Origin: JABSQH01 sp965230015
GTDB lineage: Bacteria; Actinomycetota; Acidimicrobiia; Acidimicrobiales; Ilumatobacteraceae
Assembly (NCBI GenBank): GCA_965230015.1
Contig: CBDDKF010000020.1
Location: forward strand, 149,090 to 213,089
DNA: 64,000 nt
Direction: 5' to 3'
The translations under genes and the position numbers were made by a program. Positions 25,481 to 34,949 of this stretch are shown here, piece by piece (the stretch's first letter is position 1; every line of letters begins with the position of its first letter). Below the pieces are notes generated by a model. It was given only the letters and a program-made list of their open reading frames with translations. It was not told where the DNA came from and searched no databases.

Positions 25481-26429
25481 GCCAACGGATCCACGAACCG
25501 TGCGGATCGCCGACTGCGACGGGCCGGCCGCCCTCGCTGAGGATGAAGTAGCCGTTCGACGGTTCGGGTTCGGGTACACCGAGATCGGTCGTGATGTCGT
25601 CGAGCACACCGGGGCCTTCGTTGGCCAGCCACACCAGCCGATCGTTGGCAGTCACCTGTTCGACGAAACTCCGACGTGCATCGACGTCGAGGTAGTTGAG
25701 GACCGCCGAGTGGAACACCACCGGCGTGACACCGTCGGGCACCAACGCGAGCGCATCGCCGAGGCGCTCGGTGGCGTCGCCCGTGAGCAGCGTCGGCGGC
25801 TCGCCCGCAACCAGGTCGGCCGCGGCGCGGACGCGGGCTCGCCGTGCGTCGTGCTCTGGCCATACGAGCGTGGTCAACCACTCGACGTCGCCGGGGTTGC
25901 GCACATCGAGCGGGTTGAGATCGATGCCGATCCGGGTCACGACGTCGGGTACCGGTGTGGGATCAGGGACATCGCCGTACGTGCGCACCGGGATCTCCAC
26001 CGACGAGTCGACCGTGGGCGCTCGACCGTCGTAGGCGATTGCGTACCGGTCGGGGTACAGGCAGAGTCCAGCCGAGCAGCCGACCTCGATGAGTGCGAGC
26101 GGTCGATCCAAACGGCTGAGCACGGGGAGAAACGCACCACAGCGGGCGGGTTCGTTGGTCTGTGTCGACCGCCGCATCATCGTGTCGGCGACCACATCCC
26201 ACTGCGCAACGAGTTGCTCGACGAACGCAGGGCCGTCGTCTACCGCCAGGCCGTGATGGCGGGCCGCGGCGAACAACAAGTTGGGCTGCCGCTTTGATCG
26301 GGGCAGGGTGTCGAGCAGGTCGAGCACCGCTGGCTCGCTCGCCACCGAGCGCGCCAACCGCTCGTAGGTGATCGACGATCCCTGCGCCTCGAAGTCGGCG
26401 AAGAACTCGTACCACTGGCGGGTGTCCAC
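25473..26429 (-). CDS. DUF2332 domain-containing protein
   Basis: 318 residues from the GTG of VDTRQWYEFFADFE. The opening (WYEFFADFEAQGSSITYERLARSVASEPAVLDLLDTLP) and the centre (LIEVGCSAGLCLYPDRY, TRIGIDLNPLDV, VVFHSAVLNYLD) match the actinobacterial and proteobacterial DUF2332 family. The IEVGCSAGLCL glycine-rich loop and later acidic residues resemble a SAM-dependent methyltransferase Rossmann core, so a methyltransferase-like role is possible. Longer upstream readings run under the divergent small gene and are not supported. It shares a divergent promoter region with that gene. Confidence 0.85.
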   Translation of the reverse strand: MDTRQWYEFFADFEAQGSSITYERLARSVASEPAVLDLLDTLPRSKRQPNLLFAAARHHGLAVDDGPAFVEQLVAQWDVVADTMMRRSTQTNEPARCGAFLPVLSRLDRPLALIEVGCSAGLCLYPDRYAIAYDGRAPTVDSSVEIPVRTYGDVPDPTPVPDVVTRIGIDLNPLDVRNPGDVEWLTTLVWPEHDARRARVRAAADLVAGEPPTLLTGDATERLGDALALVPDGVTPVVFHSAVLNYLDVDARRSFVEQVTANDRLVWLANEGPGVLDDITTDLGVPEPEPSNGYFILSEGGRPVAVGDPHGSWIRWPG

Positions 26430-26505
26430 CTCGCCATCATGGCGCCCCTCCGCAACGACCGCATCGTGGTTGACAGGCCGGGCCTGCATCGGAGAAGGTG
26501 GGGCA

Positions 26506-26808
26506 ATGGGGTCGTGGTCGAGTCCTGAGCGTCGGCGGGTGTTTGTGCCGCAAGCGCTCGGAGCCAACGAGTACCTCAGGGTCACCTGGCACGAAGGACG
26601 CAACGTGATGGTGTTCTCCCACTGGGACGGCGCCGAGTGCATCGCCGCCACGCCAGTGCGGGTCACCGACCTCGGCGACCTCGTGGCGCTGACGACCAGC
26701 GCTTTCGTCGATGCTGTCGACGATCGCGGCCGCCCGGCCAACTCGTGGGCGCCACCGGTCGCAGCCACGGTGGTCGACACGTCGCCGCCGACGGCGATGA
26801 CCGCCTGA
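26506..26808 (+). CDS. Small hypothetical protein
   Basis: 100 residues from ATG 26506, behind GGAGAAGG. Sequence VFVPQALGANEYLRVTWHEGRNVMVFSHWDGAECIAATPVRVTDLGDLVALTTSAF suggests a compact beta-rich fold; no motif or family is recognised. A TTGACA hexamer at 26470-26475 lies upstream without a convincing -10. Divergent from the DUF2332 gene and convergent with the threonine ammonia-lyase gene 14 bases away. Confidence 0.72.
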   Translation: MGSWSSPERRRVFVPQALGANEYLRVTWHEGRNVMVFSHWDGAECIAATPVRVTDLGDLVALTTSAFVDAVDDRGRPANSWAPPVAATVVDTSPPTAMTA

Positions 26809-26822
26809 GCCGCCTCGATCCG

Positions 26823-28037
26823 TCAGTTCACCACGGCGTGCTTGATCGTGAAGCCGGCGTCGGCCGCGGCCCTGCGCGCTCGTTCGGCCTGCGCGGCATC
26901 GCGCACGCGAAACGTCGCACGGACCGCAGTTGCCCCCAAACCGAGGTCGATGCCCTCGCGCAGGTGGGTCACCTCGATCAGGTCGGCCCCCTCGGCGGCG
27001 AACGCGCCCAGCAGTTCCGCCAGTGAACCCGGACGATCGTCGATCACCGCATCGACGATGATGCGGCGGCCCGCCCGTGACTCGCGTCGGCGGATCAGCC
27101 GTTGCAGCACCTCGAGGTCGACGTTGCCGCCCGACACGACCACAACGGTGTCGCCCGAGCCGGCAATCAACGAAGGTGTGCTCAACAGCGCGGCGACGCC
27201 AACCGCACCAGCGCCTTCGACGACGAGCCTCGATTCCTCCAGGAGCAACGTCATCGCGTCGGCGATCGCATCCTCATCGACTGTGACCACCTCGTCGAGC
27301 AGGTCGCGGATCAACGGGCCGGTGATCGCCCCTGGCCGTTTCACTGCGATGCCGTCGGCCAGGGTGGACTGCGTATGGCCTGGCGTTGGCCCGCCGGCAT
27401 AGGGCGCACACACTGCGGCCTGGACGCCGATGAGCCGAATCTCGGTTCGCCGCGCGCGCATCACCGTGGCGATCCCGCCGGCCAGTCCGCCGCCACCAAC
27501 GGGAATCACGATGGTGCCCGCGTCGGGCGTCTGGTCGAGCAGCTCCAGTGCGATCGTGCCCTGGCCGGCGATCGTCGGACCGTCGTCGAACGGGGGACAG
27601 AAGTGGTGGCCCAGCTCGGACGCGAGCGATTGGGCGCGACTGATCGCGTCGTCGACCGATCCTGGGCACTCGATCACCTCGGCTCCGTGCGCCCGGCACG
27701 CCTCGACCTTGGTGATCGGCGCGTTCGCCGGCACCACGATCGTGCACGGCACCCCAGCCCGGTGAGCGGCGAGCGAGAGCGATCGGGCGTGGTTGCCAGC
27801 AGATCCCGCGATCACCCCTTCGGCCGCGGCGTCGCCGAGCGAGTCGATCTTGTTGGTGGCGCCGCGCACCTTGAACGAGCCGGCGCGTTGTAAGCACTCT
27901 GCTTTCAACACGACGTGGCCGCCAACACGCTCGCTCAACGCCGACGCGGCGACCACCGGGGTGACGTCGACCGACGACGCAATGGTTGCGCCAGCGGCCA
28001 CGATGTCGTCGACGCTGGGCGCGGTCGCGTCGATCAC
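26823..28037 (-). CDS. ilvA: Threonine ammonia-lyase (PLP-dependent, with C-terminal ACT-like domain)
   Basis: Converts L-threonine to 2-oxobutanoate and ammonia, feeding isoleucine synthesis or threonine breakdown. 404 residues from GTG 28037. PLP Lys in QRAGSFKVRGATNKI, substrate loop AGSAGNHARSLSLAA, phosphate-binding VGGGGLAGG and C-terminal SGGNVD; the last 75 residues (RIIVDAVIDDRPGSLAELLGAFAAEGADLIEVTHL) form one ACT-type regulatory domain. One ACT domain and about 400 residues fit the shorter ilvA_1Cterm/tdcB type, not the 500-residue E. coli IlvA with two. Other Ser/Thr dehydratases of the same fold cannot be excluded. Confidence 0.9.
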   Translation of the reverse strand: MIDATAPSVDDIVAAGATIASSVDVTPVVAASALSERVGGHVVLKAECLQRAGSFKVRGATNKIDSLGDAAAEGVIAGSAGNHARSLSLAAHRAGVPCTIVVPANAPITKVEACRAHGAEVIECPGSVDDAISRAQSLASELGHHFCPPFDDGPTIAGQGTIALELLDQTPDAGTIVIPVGGGGLAGGIATVMRARRTEIRLIGVQAAVCAPYAGGPTPGHTQSTLADGIAVKRPGAITGPLIRDLLDEVVTVDEDAIADAMTLLLEESRLVVEGAGAVGVAALLSTPSLIAGSGDTVVVVSGGNVDLEVLQRLIRRRESRAGRRIIVDAVIDDRPGSLAELLGAFAAEGADLIEVTHLREGIDLGLGATAVRATFRVRDAAQAERARRAAADAGFTIKHAVVN

Positions 28038-28201
28038 CTTCGGCGCCCCGGTCGGCGGCGTGCGGCGAGCGTGACAGCTCCGCGTGTGGGCGCCGAGTTG
28101 ATGGCCACCTGAGAACCCTACGCCCGGCGACTCACCCGCTCGGGCCGGCGCCCGCCGGTCTGGGGCTCGGCGACCCATCGAAATCTGCGCCGTCGAGTGC
28201 G

Positions 28202-28218
28202 GTGAGATACGTTCTCAC
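28202..28218. promoter_or_regulatory. 6-5-6 inverted repeat upstream of the LPxTG gene
   Basis: GTGAGA-TACGT-TCTCAC, a perfect palindrome with a five-base centre, 22 bases before the GTG start and 164 bases before the divergent threonine ammonia-lyase. Could be an operator. The remainder of 28038-28240 is G/C-rich without other recognisable signals. Confidence 0.4.
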
Positions 28219-28240
28219 ATCGATGGTGGGTGGAGGTTGC

Positions 28241-29842
28241 GTGGATGGTGGGGACGTCAAGCTCGTCCGTCGGCGGATGGCGGTCGCCGGAGGTGGTGCG
28301 TTGGCGCTCGCCGCGGTGGCTCTGGTTGCGCTGCAACCGGGGAGCGCCGCCGCAGTGACCGTCAACTCCGAGGCGGAGTTGCGGGCGGCGTTTGGTGATC
28401 CGGGCGAAACCGAGGTCACGTTCGGCGCCGACGTGTCGCTGACGGATTGCGGTCCTGGCGCGTTGCTGCGCCCGGCGGGGGCGGGAGCGCTGATCGTCGA
28501 GGGCGCGGGGTTCACGTTGACGCAGACGTGTGCGGGTGAGCGGGTGATCACCAACGAAGGCGGCGACCTGGAGGTCCGCGACCTGACGATCACCGGCGGG
28601 TCGTTGGATGCTGGCGACGACGCCGGTTATGGCGGGGGGATCATGTCGGAGGGTGCGTTGGTGTTGGCCCGCTCGCAAGTGGACGGCAACCGCGCTGACG
28701 GTTTGTTGGGTGGGTTCGGTGGTGGTGTCGCCGCGTTGAGCACGTTGCGGCTTGAGTCGACTGTGGTGACTGGCAACTCGGCGGGCGGCGGTCGCGACGT
28801 GTTCTCCGGAACGGGTGGCGGCGTGTACAGCGAGGGTGTCACTGAGGTTGTTGGTTCGACGGTTGCTGATAACACCGCGGAGGGTGCGCCTGGTGATGGC
28901 GGCAGAGGTGGTGGTCTGCGGACGGTGGAGCGGTTGCTGTTGGAGCGTTCGACGGTGTCGGGGAACACGGCTGCGGCTGGTACGGGGAGTGGTGGGGGAA
29001 CGTTTGGTGGGGCGGTGTCTGATGGTGCGTTCGATGTGATCAATTCGACGGTGCATGCCAATACTGCGGCGGGTCCGATGTCGCGTCATGGCGGGGTGAA
29101 CGCGGCGGGCGTGTTGCGGTTGGTGTACTCGGCGGTGACCGCGAACTCGGCTGAGTTGGGTTCGGCGAATGTGGTGTTCAAGGATCGTGACCGGTCGACG
29201 GCGTCGGTGGTTGCTGAGCCCCAGGGTGGTGCACCGTCATGTGACGCAGCGGTTGGGGTGTCGGGTGGGTACAACTTTGGTGGCGACGCCAGTTGCGGGT
29301 TCACCGCGGGGACCGATGTAGAGGACGCGGGCGATCCGGGCCTGGGTGTGCTGGGTGGTGTGGACATACCGGTGCGGACGCCGAACCCGGATAGTCCGCT
29401 GGTCGACGCGATTGCTGCTGGTGACTGCTTCAGCGGCGATGCCGCGGCGATCACGGGCGATCAGCTGGGGTTGGATCGTCCGCAAGGTGATGGGTGCGAT
29501 ATTGGGCCGGTCGAGTTGGTGCAGGTACCGCCGACGACGGATCCGACTGTTCCACCGACCGAGCCCACTGTGCCGCCGACTGAGCCGACGGTTCCGGCGA
29601 CCGAGCCCACTGAGCCGACCACGCCGGATACGACCGCGGTGCCGACCACGTCGCCGGGCTCAACGGTTCCATCCGGCGGTGACGGTGGCACCACCTCGAC
29701 CGAGCCGCCGGGTGATCCGAGCGGACCGCTGCCGGCGACGGGAACCACCATCGCGGCGATCCTGTTGATCGCAGCCGGCTTGATCGGCGCCGGCGTTGTC
29801 GCCCGCCGGCGAGCCGCTGCACGCCCCAGGTCGGCGGAGTGA
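28241..29842 (+). CDS. LPxTG-anchored surface protein with right-handed beta-helix-like repeats
   Basis: 533 residues from GTG 28241, four bases after GGAGG; ATG 28223 is an alternative. A basic n-region and hydrophobic stretch (KLVRRRMAVAGGGALALAAVALVALQPGSAAA) form a signal peptide. The body has repeating short strands with Asn/Thr turns (SQVDGNRADG, STVVTGNSAG, STVADNTAEG, STVSGNTAAA, STVHANTAAG), as in pectate-lyase-like beta-helices. A Pro/Thr/Glu stalk (about 430-490) leads to LPATG (about 497-501), a hydrophobic helix and an RRR tail: the sortase anchoring signal. No sortase is encoded nearby. The RHS gene starts 12 bases later, so the two probably form one surface operon. Confidence 0.86.
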   Translation: MDGGDVKLVRRRMAVAGGGALALAAVALVALQPGSAAAVTVNSEAELRAAFGDPGETEVTFGADVSLTDCGPGALLRPAGAGALIVEGAGFTLTQTCAGERVITNEGGDLEVRDLTITGGSLDAGDDAGYGGGIMSEGALVLARSQVDGNRADGLLGGFGGGVAALSTLRLESTVVTGNSAGGGRDVFSGTGGGVYSEGVTEVVGSTVADNTAEGAPGDGGRGGGLRTVERLLLERSTVSGNTAAAGTGSGGGTFGGAVSDGAFDVINSTVHANTAAGPMSRHGGVNAAGVLRLVYSAVTANSAELGSANVVFKDRDRSTASVVAEPQGGAPSCDAAVGVSGGYNFGGDASCGFTAGTDVEDAGDPGLGVLGGVDIPVRTPNPDSPLVDAIAAGDCFSGDAAAITGDQLGLDRPQGDGCDIGPVELVQVPPTTDPTVPPTEPTVPPTEPTVPATEPTEPTTPDTTAVPTTSPGSTVPSGGDGGTTSTEPPGDPSGPLPATGTTIAAILLIAAGLIGAGVVARRRAAARPRSAE

Positions 29843-29854
29843 GGACGATCGACC

Positions 29855-32800
29855 GTGACCGAGCCTGAGGACCAGACCGGCCCGATGCGTGTTCGTCGCG
29901 TGGTGAGCGCGTTGTTGGCGGTGGGGCTGGTTGCGGGTGTGCTGGTGGTGCCGCGATTGGATCTCGCTGGGGAAGCGGGTTCGGGCGTGGCGTTGGCTCA
30001 ATCGTCGGGCGGTCTCGTCACAGGTGCGGTTGGGGCTCCGGCCGATGGTGGGCGTGGTGTTGATGATGTGGGTGCGGTGGTGCGGTCGGTGGGGTTGGTG
30101 ACGGGGGGTCCGTTGGTGGTGTCGGGGTCGGGTGATGGCCTGGGGTGTTTGGATGGTGATTCCGAGGTGGGTGATGGGTGTGTGGTGGCGCAGTTGGAGC
30201 CGCGGATTACTGCGTCGTCGGAGTGTGTGGGGTTGGGTGGCGAGTTTTTGGTGCGTGTGGGTTCGGTGAATGGTGCGGGGGTGGTGTCGTTTGCGTATCC
30301 GGTGTCGGCGCAGGCGGGTGTGGTGCCAACGACGTTGGTGACTGATGGTGAGCAGGGTCAGTCGTTTTCGTGGGCGTTCTCACCGGAGTCGGCAACGGCG
30401 GATTGTCCGGCGCCGACGGCGGGGTCGTGGCGGACGTTTCGGGTGGATGTGATTCGGGCTGGTGTGGAGGAGTCGGTTGGGTTTGGTCCGGTGCGTGTGG
30501 GGTTGTCGTCGGGGTCGGCGACGGTGCGGGTGAGTTCGACGTCGGTGGGGTTGGTGTCGGGTCCGGTGGATGTGGGGTTGTCGTATCGGTCGCCGGGTGG
30601 TGTGGGGTACGTATCGCAGGATCCGGCGGAGTCGTTGCCGGGTGGTTGGGCGTTGGATGGGTTGGGGCAGGTGGCGCCGTGGGTGTCGGCAACCCAGTCA
30701 GGAACTGGGAGTGTGCCGGCGGCGGTGGTGTTGACGGCGTTTGATGGTCAGCAGGTGGAGTTCACGAACACGGTTGCCGGGTCGGGGGCAACCGGTGGGG
30801 TGTGGGCGGCGCCGACGCAGGCGGGCTGGTCGTCGGGCCAGTTCGGATCGTTGGTCGACTCCGGTGACCTCACAGCAGCGGATTCGACGTTGACGTGGTC
30901 ATCGGGTCAACAGGTAGTGACATTTGAGAAGTCGGCTGCTGGCGTGTGGGATGTGGTGGAGTCTGAGCAGGTGGAGCCGTCGGGGTTGGCGTCACCATCG
31001 GTACGCGCCGAGTGGGACACGTCGGTGTCGCCACCGCGGTTGGCGCGCCTGACAGATCCGGGCTCGAACAAACAGGTGACGTTCCGTTACGGGTCCGGCG
31101 GCACCTGTGATGGGGTGGCACCACCCACTGATGGCAGCGACACGTATGTGGTGCCGGATGGGTTGTTGTGTGGGTGGGAGAACTTCGACGGACGCACATC
31201 GAACGTCTGGTATGTGAAAGTCGCCGACTCCGCGGAGGCGGTCGAGGCGTTTCAGGTGGGGTGGGTCGCAACCCCTGGCGGGTCGAACACCCAGCTGTTC
31301 TGGGCGTCGGATGGTGGGGAATCAGCACCGCAGTTGCAGGGGGTGCAGCCACCGTTGGGTCATGACGCCCAAACCAAAGCGGGACTGTCGGAGTCGGACA
31401 CGTTGTGGCGTGTGAATTATGACGTGTTCGGCAACGTCGCGTCGGTGGTGTCCCCGAAGCCGGGTGTGGGGTCGGTGGTGTCGGGAGCGAACGAGGACCG
31501 CATTGCGCGGGTGTTCACCTACAACAACTCCCAAGGCGTGCAATGGACGTCGATCAACCATGGTGTGGTGGCCGATCAGGACGATCCGTCGTCGGTGTCG
31601 TTGGGGGCGTCGATTGTTGATGAGGTGCGCTTTGATGGGGCGTGGCGGCCGGTGCGGTATGCGGTGGCGTCATCACGACCCGGCACCAGCAACGAGTTCT
31701 TCTTTGTCAACAAAACCTGGGACACCGTCAATGACCGGTTGTTGGCCACCGAAGGACCCAACGAACGCCAGACCGTCTCAAAGTACGACTACCTCGGCAG
31801 GGTCGTGGAACGGTGGGGACCGGCACCGGTGTCGTCGTTCACGACGAACAGTCGGGGTGAGATCGTTCCGGCGTCGGGGTTCGGGAACGACAATCTGATT
31901 TCGGGTTCGGTGTCGTTCGACGCTGACGAGGCCGGCACCTTGGCCGGACTCACCGTGTCGACGTATGCCTCCTCGTCGCCGGGTGGGATACCCGCCGCGT
32001 CGTTGGGATCGTGTGCGGAGGGGCAATGCGCAGCCAGTGACGCACCACCGTTGACATGGACGGTGTTGCCGTCGACAGCGAACGTGACCGGTGGTGGCTG
32101 GTCACTCAACGCCGTCGCGTCACGGGAGGCGCCGGTGGATGGTGACCTGTTGCAATACCGGGTCTCCACCGACAGTGGCGGCACGGTGTTGTCGTTCTCT
32201 GCGGCAGGGTCATGCAACACCGACCCGACATCGTCGACCTGTGCCGACACCGTGGCGGTGCCGGCATCAACGAGTGCGGGTCAGCCGGTGACGTTGCAGG
32301 TGCAATACCAACGCACCGCCACCACGGTGTCGGACACGCAGCCGGTGGAGATCACAATTGAGGAATCCACCGACGGCGGCTCCACCTGGACGGCGTTGAC
32401 CGCACGCGACCTCGATCCCGGGTTTGGGTTGACGTCGTCGAACACCCAACACGACACCTTCAGCACTGGTGGTGGGGTCGAGCAGATTCGGAATCGGTCG
32501 GTGTTCGCTGATCCGCAACGTCAACAAGTCGCCTCCGCCACCGTCACCTCCGACAGCGTCGACGCCTCCACCGGCCACACCTACGAGAACTACAACGGCA
32601 CCTCCACATGGGGACGCACCCTGAACTCGACCGACTTCGCGGGTGCCACCGTGGCTGCCGCGTACTGGGGCCCAACCGCAACCACCACGAATCCGTGTGA
32701 CGGCACGACGACAGAGTCACAGGCCGGGTTGCAGTCGTTGTTCACAATGCCCGCCACCGGCACCGGTGACCCCACAGGAATGTCGATGGCCCGGGTCTAC

Positions 32801-34885
32801 GACACCGCCGGCCGGACCGTTGCCCAAACCCATTCCAGTCAGGATGGTCAGGCCGATTTCACGATGTGCCGGACCTTTGATGATCGTGATCGGCCGTTGT
32901 CGATGGCCACCACCGACAACACCCTCACCGTCAACTACACCTATCCGTGGAACGACCCCGACGGGACGGATCCGTTCACGATCACCACCACTCACACCGC
33001 CCCCGACACCACCGGCGCCACCCAGACCTACACCGGCACCTCGGTCACTGACCTGTTGGGACGCAACGTGGCCACCACCGACATGTGGGGCACCACCACC
33101 ATCACCAACGTCGCCATCAACCCGACCACAGGGGTGCAGACCTCCACCGCCATCGTGACCACGGCGGCGGGGTTCACGATGACTGACACCGTCACCATCA
33201 ACGCCGACGGCACCACCGCATCAATGGTCCGTGATGACGGCACCACCACATTGACCACGACGTACGCCTACAACGACGACTCCACCATCAACACCATCAC
33301 CCTCACCAACGGATCGACCGAGGTGGTGACGGAGACGCGTGGTTATGACACCACCACCGGCATCCACAATTCGTCGACGTGGACGCAGGGCTCGACCACC
33401 ATCGCCACCGACACCCTCACCGATGCCCCCAACGCCATCCGCGTGCTCCAAGAACAACTCGCCGTTGGTGGGGTCACCTACACGTGGGACTACACCTACG
33501 GCGGACTGTCCCGACTGACCGGCGCCGAACTCGCCAGTTCCGACAACTCGATCACCGGCGACTGGACCTACACCTTCACCGAAGACACCAACACCCAACC
33601 AGGTGAGAATCCTGACGCCTATCTGAACGGCAACATCACCACCAAGACCACCACCTTGAACGGGACCACCGAAACCGTCGATTACCACTACGACTACGCC
33701 GACCGGCTCACCCGCACCACCGACCCGAACCTCCAGAACCTGACCTATGACAGTTTCGACAACCTCACCACCATCGGCGCCAACACGATCACCTACAACA
33801 CCGTCAACTCGCCGGTTGCCGTCACCGACGGGACCACCACCGTCAACTACACCCGGTTGATCAACTACCCGATCATCGAAAAGACCACCACCAACAACGG
33901 CACCTCAACGACCATCCGCTACAGCGCCAACGGGCTCATCCTCAACACCAACGGCGACACCCTCTCCCACATCCACCAACTCGGCCCCATCACCATCACC
34001 ACCCCCACCACCGCCGCACCGGTCGATGTCTCCTACCAGCTGAACACCCTGCGCGGCCACCGCTTCCTCACCCTCAACGCCAACGCGGACCCCACCACCA
34101 CCACACCAGTGCTGTTCGACCCCTACGGCACCCAACTCACCAACCCCACGAACTCGACCGTCGACAACCCCGACACCCCCAACTACGCCTGGCACGCCAC
34201 CAACACCGCCGAAACCGAAACCCTGGAGTTGCCCTACGTGATGATGGGCGCCCGCGTCTACATCCCCGAACTCGGCAGATTCACCAGCCCCGACCCCATC
34301 CCCACCGCATCAGCATCCGAATACAGCTACGCCCGCTCCGACCCCATCAACTTCACCGACCCCAACGGCCTCTCACCCAAACACCATCGATCATTCGGCG
34401 ACTGGTTGAAGGTGAACTTCGTCGACTTCTGGACCCACCACCTCCGCAACGCCTTCCACGCCACCGGACACTGGATCCACCAACACGCCACCCTCATCGC
34501 CACGATCGCGCTCGTCACGGTCATCGTCGTCGCCTTCATCGCCGTCACCATCCTCACCGACGGTGCAGCCGACGAACTCCTGATCGGACCCGGCGGTGAC
34601 CTCATCTTCGATGCCACCGGAGACACAGTCTCCGACGCCATCGGCGACCTAGGGGATATCGACTTCGACAGCGATCCTGAGGCCGGCCTCGACTCAGACG
34701 AAGACGCCTCGGACTCCGACGACGACGGCGACTACGGCCACTCGCCCTATGAACTCGACATCGCCGACTACAACACCGATGCCCTCGAACACCGGATCGA
34801 GACGATGTACGCCCAAGATCCAGCCGTCAGCTTCTTTGAGGAAAGCGACGAATACACCGGCGTCCGCTTCGCCAATGTGAACTGA
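29855..34885 (+). CDS. Secreted RHS/YD-repeat protein
   Basis: 1676 residues, GTG start. An N-terminal hydrophobic segment (VVSALLAVGLVAGVLVVP) indicates export. YD/RHS repeats are scattered through the second half: SKYDYLGRVVERWG, YDTAGRTVAQTHS, TDLLGRNVATTD, YDYADRLTRTTDPN, YDSFDNLTTIG. The RHS-core end YIPELGRFTSPDP followed by YARSDPINFTDPNG lies near residues 1470-1500. The remaining 170-residue tail holds one membrane helix (LIATIALVTVIVVAFIAVTIL) and a very acidic segment, with no toxin domain that I recognise. RHS proteins build hollow beta-cages carrying C-terminal effectors or adhesins. No obvious immunity gene follows. Confidence 0.9.
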   Translation: MTEPEDQTGPMRVRRVVSALLAVGLVAGVLVVPRLDLAGEAGSGVALAQSSGGLVTGAVGAPADGGRGVDDVGAVVRSVGLVTGGPLVVSGSGDGLGCLDGDSEVGDGCVVAQLEPRITASSECVGLGGEFLVRVGSVNGAGVVSFAYPVSAQAGVVPTTLVTDGEQGQSFSWAFSPESATADCPAPTAGSWRTFRVDVIRAGVEESVGFGPVRVGLSSGSATVRVSSTSVGLVSGPVDVGLSYRSPGGVGYVSQDPAESLPGGWALDGLGQVAPWVSATQSGTGSVPAAVVLTAFDGQQVEFTNTVAGSGATGGVWAAPTQAGWSSGQFGSLVDSGDLTAADSTLTWSSGQQVVTFEKSAAGVWDVVESEQVEPSGLASPSVRAEWDTSVSPPRLARLTDPGSNKQVTFRYGSGGTCDGVAPPTDGSDTYVVPDGLLCGWENFDGRTSNVWYVKVADSAEAVEAFQVGWVATPGGSNTQLFWASDGGESAPQLQGVQPPLGHDAQTKAGLSESDTLWRVNYDVFGNVASVVSPKPGVGSVVSGANEDRIARVFTYNNSQGVQWTSINHGVVADQDDPSSVSLGASIVDEVRFDGAWRPVRYAVASSRPGTSNEFFFVNKTWDTVNDRLLATEGPNERQTVSKYDYLGRVVERWGPAPVSSFTTNSRGEIVPASGFGNDNLISGSVSFDADEAGTLAGLTVSTYASSSPGGIPAASLGSCAEGQCAASDAPPLTWTVLPSTANVTGGGWSLNAVASREAPVDGDLLQYRVSTDSGGTVLSFSAAGSCNTDPTSSTCADTVAVPASTSAGQPVTLQVQYQRTATTVSDTQPVEITIEESTDGGSTWTALTARDLDPGFGLTSSNTQHDTFSTGGGVEQIRNRSVFADPQRQQVASATVTSDSVDASTGHTYENYNGTSTWGRTLNSTDFAGATVAAAYWGPTATTTNPCDGTTTESQAGLQSLFTMPATGTGDPTGMSMARVYDTAGRTVAQTHSSQDGQADFTMCRTFDDRDRPLSMATTDNTLTVNYTYPWNDPDGTDPFTITTTHTAPDTTGATQTYTGTSVTDLLGRNVATTDMWGTTTITNVAINPTTGVQTSTAIVTTAAGFTMTDTVTINADGTTASMVRDDGTTTLTTTYAYNDDSTINTITLTNGSTEVVTETRGYDTTTGIHNSSTWTQGSTTIATDTLTDAPNAIRVLQEQLAVGGVTYTWDYTYGGLSRLTGAELASSDNSITGDWTYTFTEDTNTQPGENPDAYLNGNITTKTTTLNGTTETVDYHYDYADRLTRTTDPNLQNLTYDSFDNLTTIGANTITYNTVNSPVAVTDGTTTVNYTRLINYPIIEKTTTNNGTSTTIRYSANGLILNTNGDTLSHIHQLGPITITTPTTAAPVDVSYQLNTLRGHRFLTLNANADPTTTTPVLFDPYGTQLTNPTNSTVDNPDTPNYAWHATNTAETETLELPYVMMGARVYIPELGRFTSPDPIPTASASEYSYARSDPINFTDPNGLSPKHHRSFGDWLKVNFVDFWTHHLRNAFHATGHWIHQHATLIATIALVTVIVVAFIAVTILTDGAADELLIGPGGDLIFDATGDTVSDAIGDLGDIDFDSDPEAGLDSDEDASDSDDDGDYGHSPYELDIADYNTDALEHRIETMYAQDPAVSFFEESDEYTGVRFANVN

Positions 34886-34949
34886 CGGTCACGGGCCGGC
34901 ACCTGAGCGGCGCTAGCACCAACCGCGGGTCGGGGACTGGTGGAGTCGG

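Noticed and set aside
27986..28222. An 79-codon upstream extension of the LPxTG protein.
   Set aside because: It overlaps the divergent threonine ammonia-lyase gene and would place the signal peptide far inside the protein.
29520..29640. Short Pro/Thr/Glu repeats (PPTEPTVPPTEPTVP) considered as a CRISPR or minisatellite array.
   Set aside because: They are in-frame codons of the cell-wall stalk ahead of LPATG, with no spacers.
30207..30692. A Pro/Thr-rich 161-codon minus-strand frame.
   Set aside because: It mirrors the G/T-rich Val/Gly codons of the RHS gene; such low-complexity antisense frames are by-products of the composition bias.
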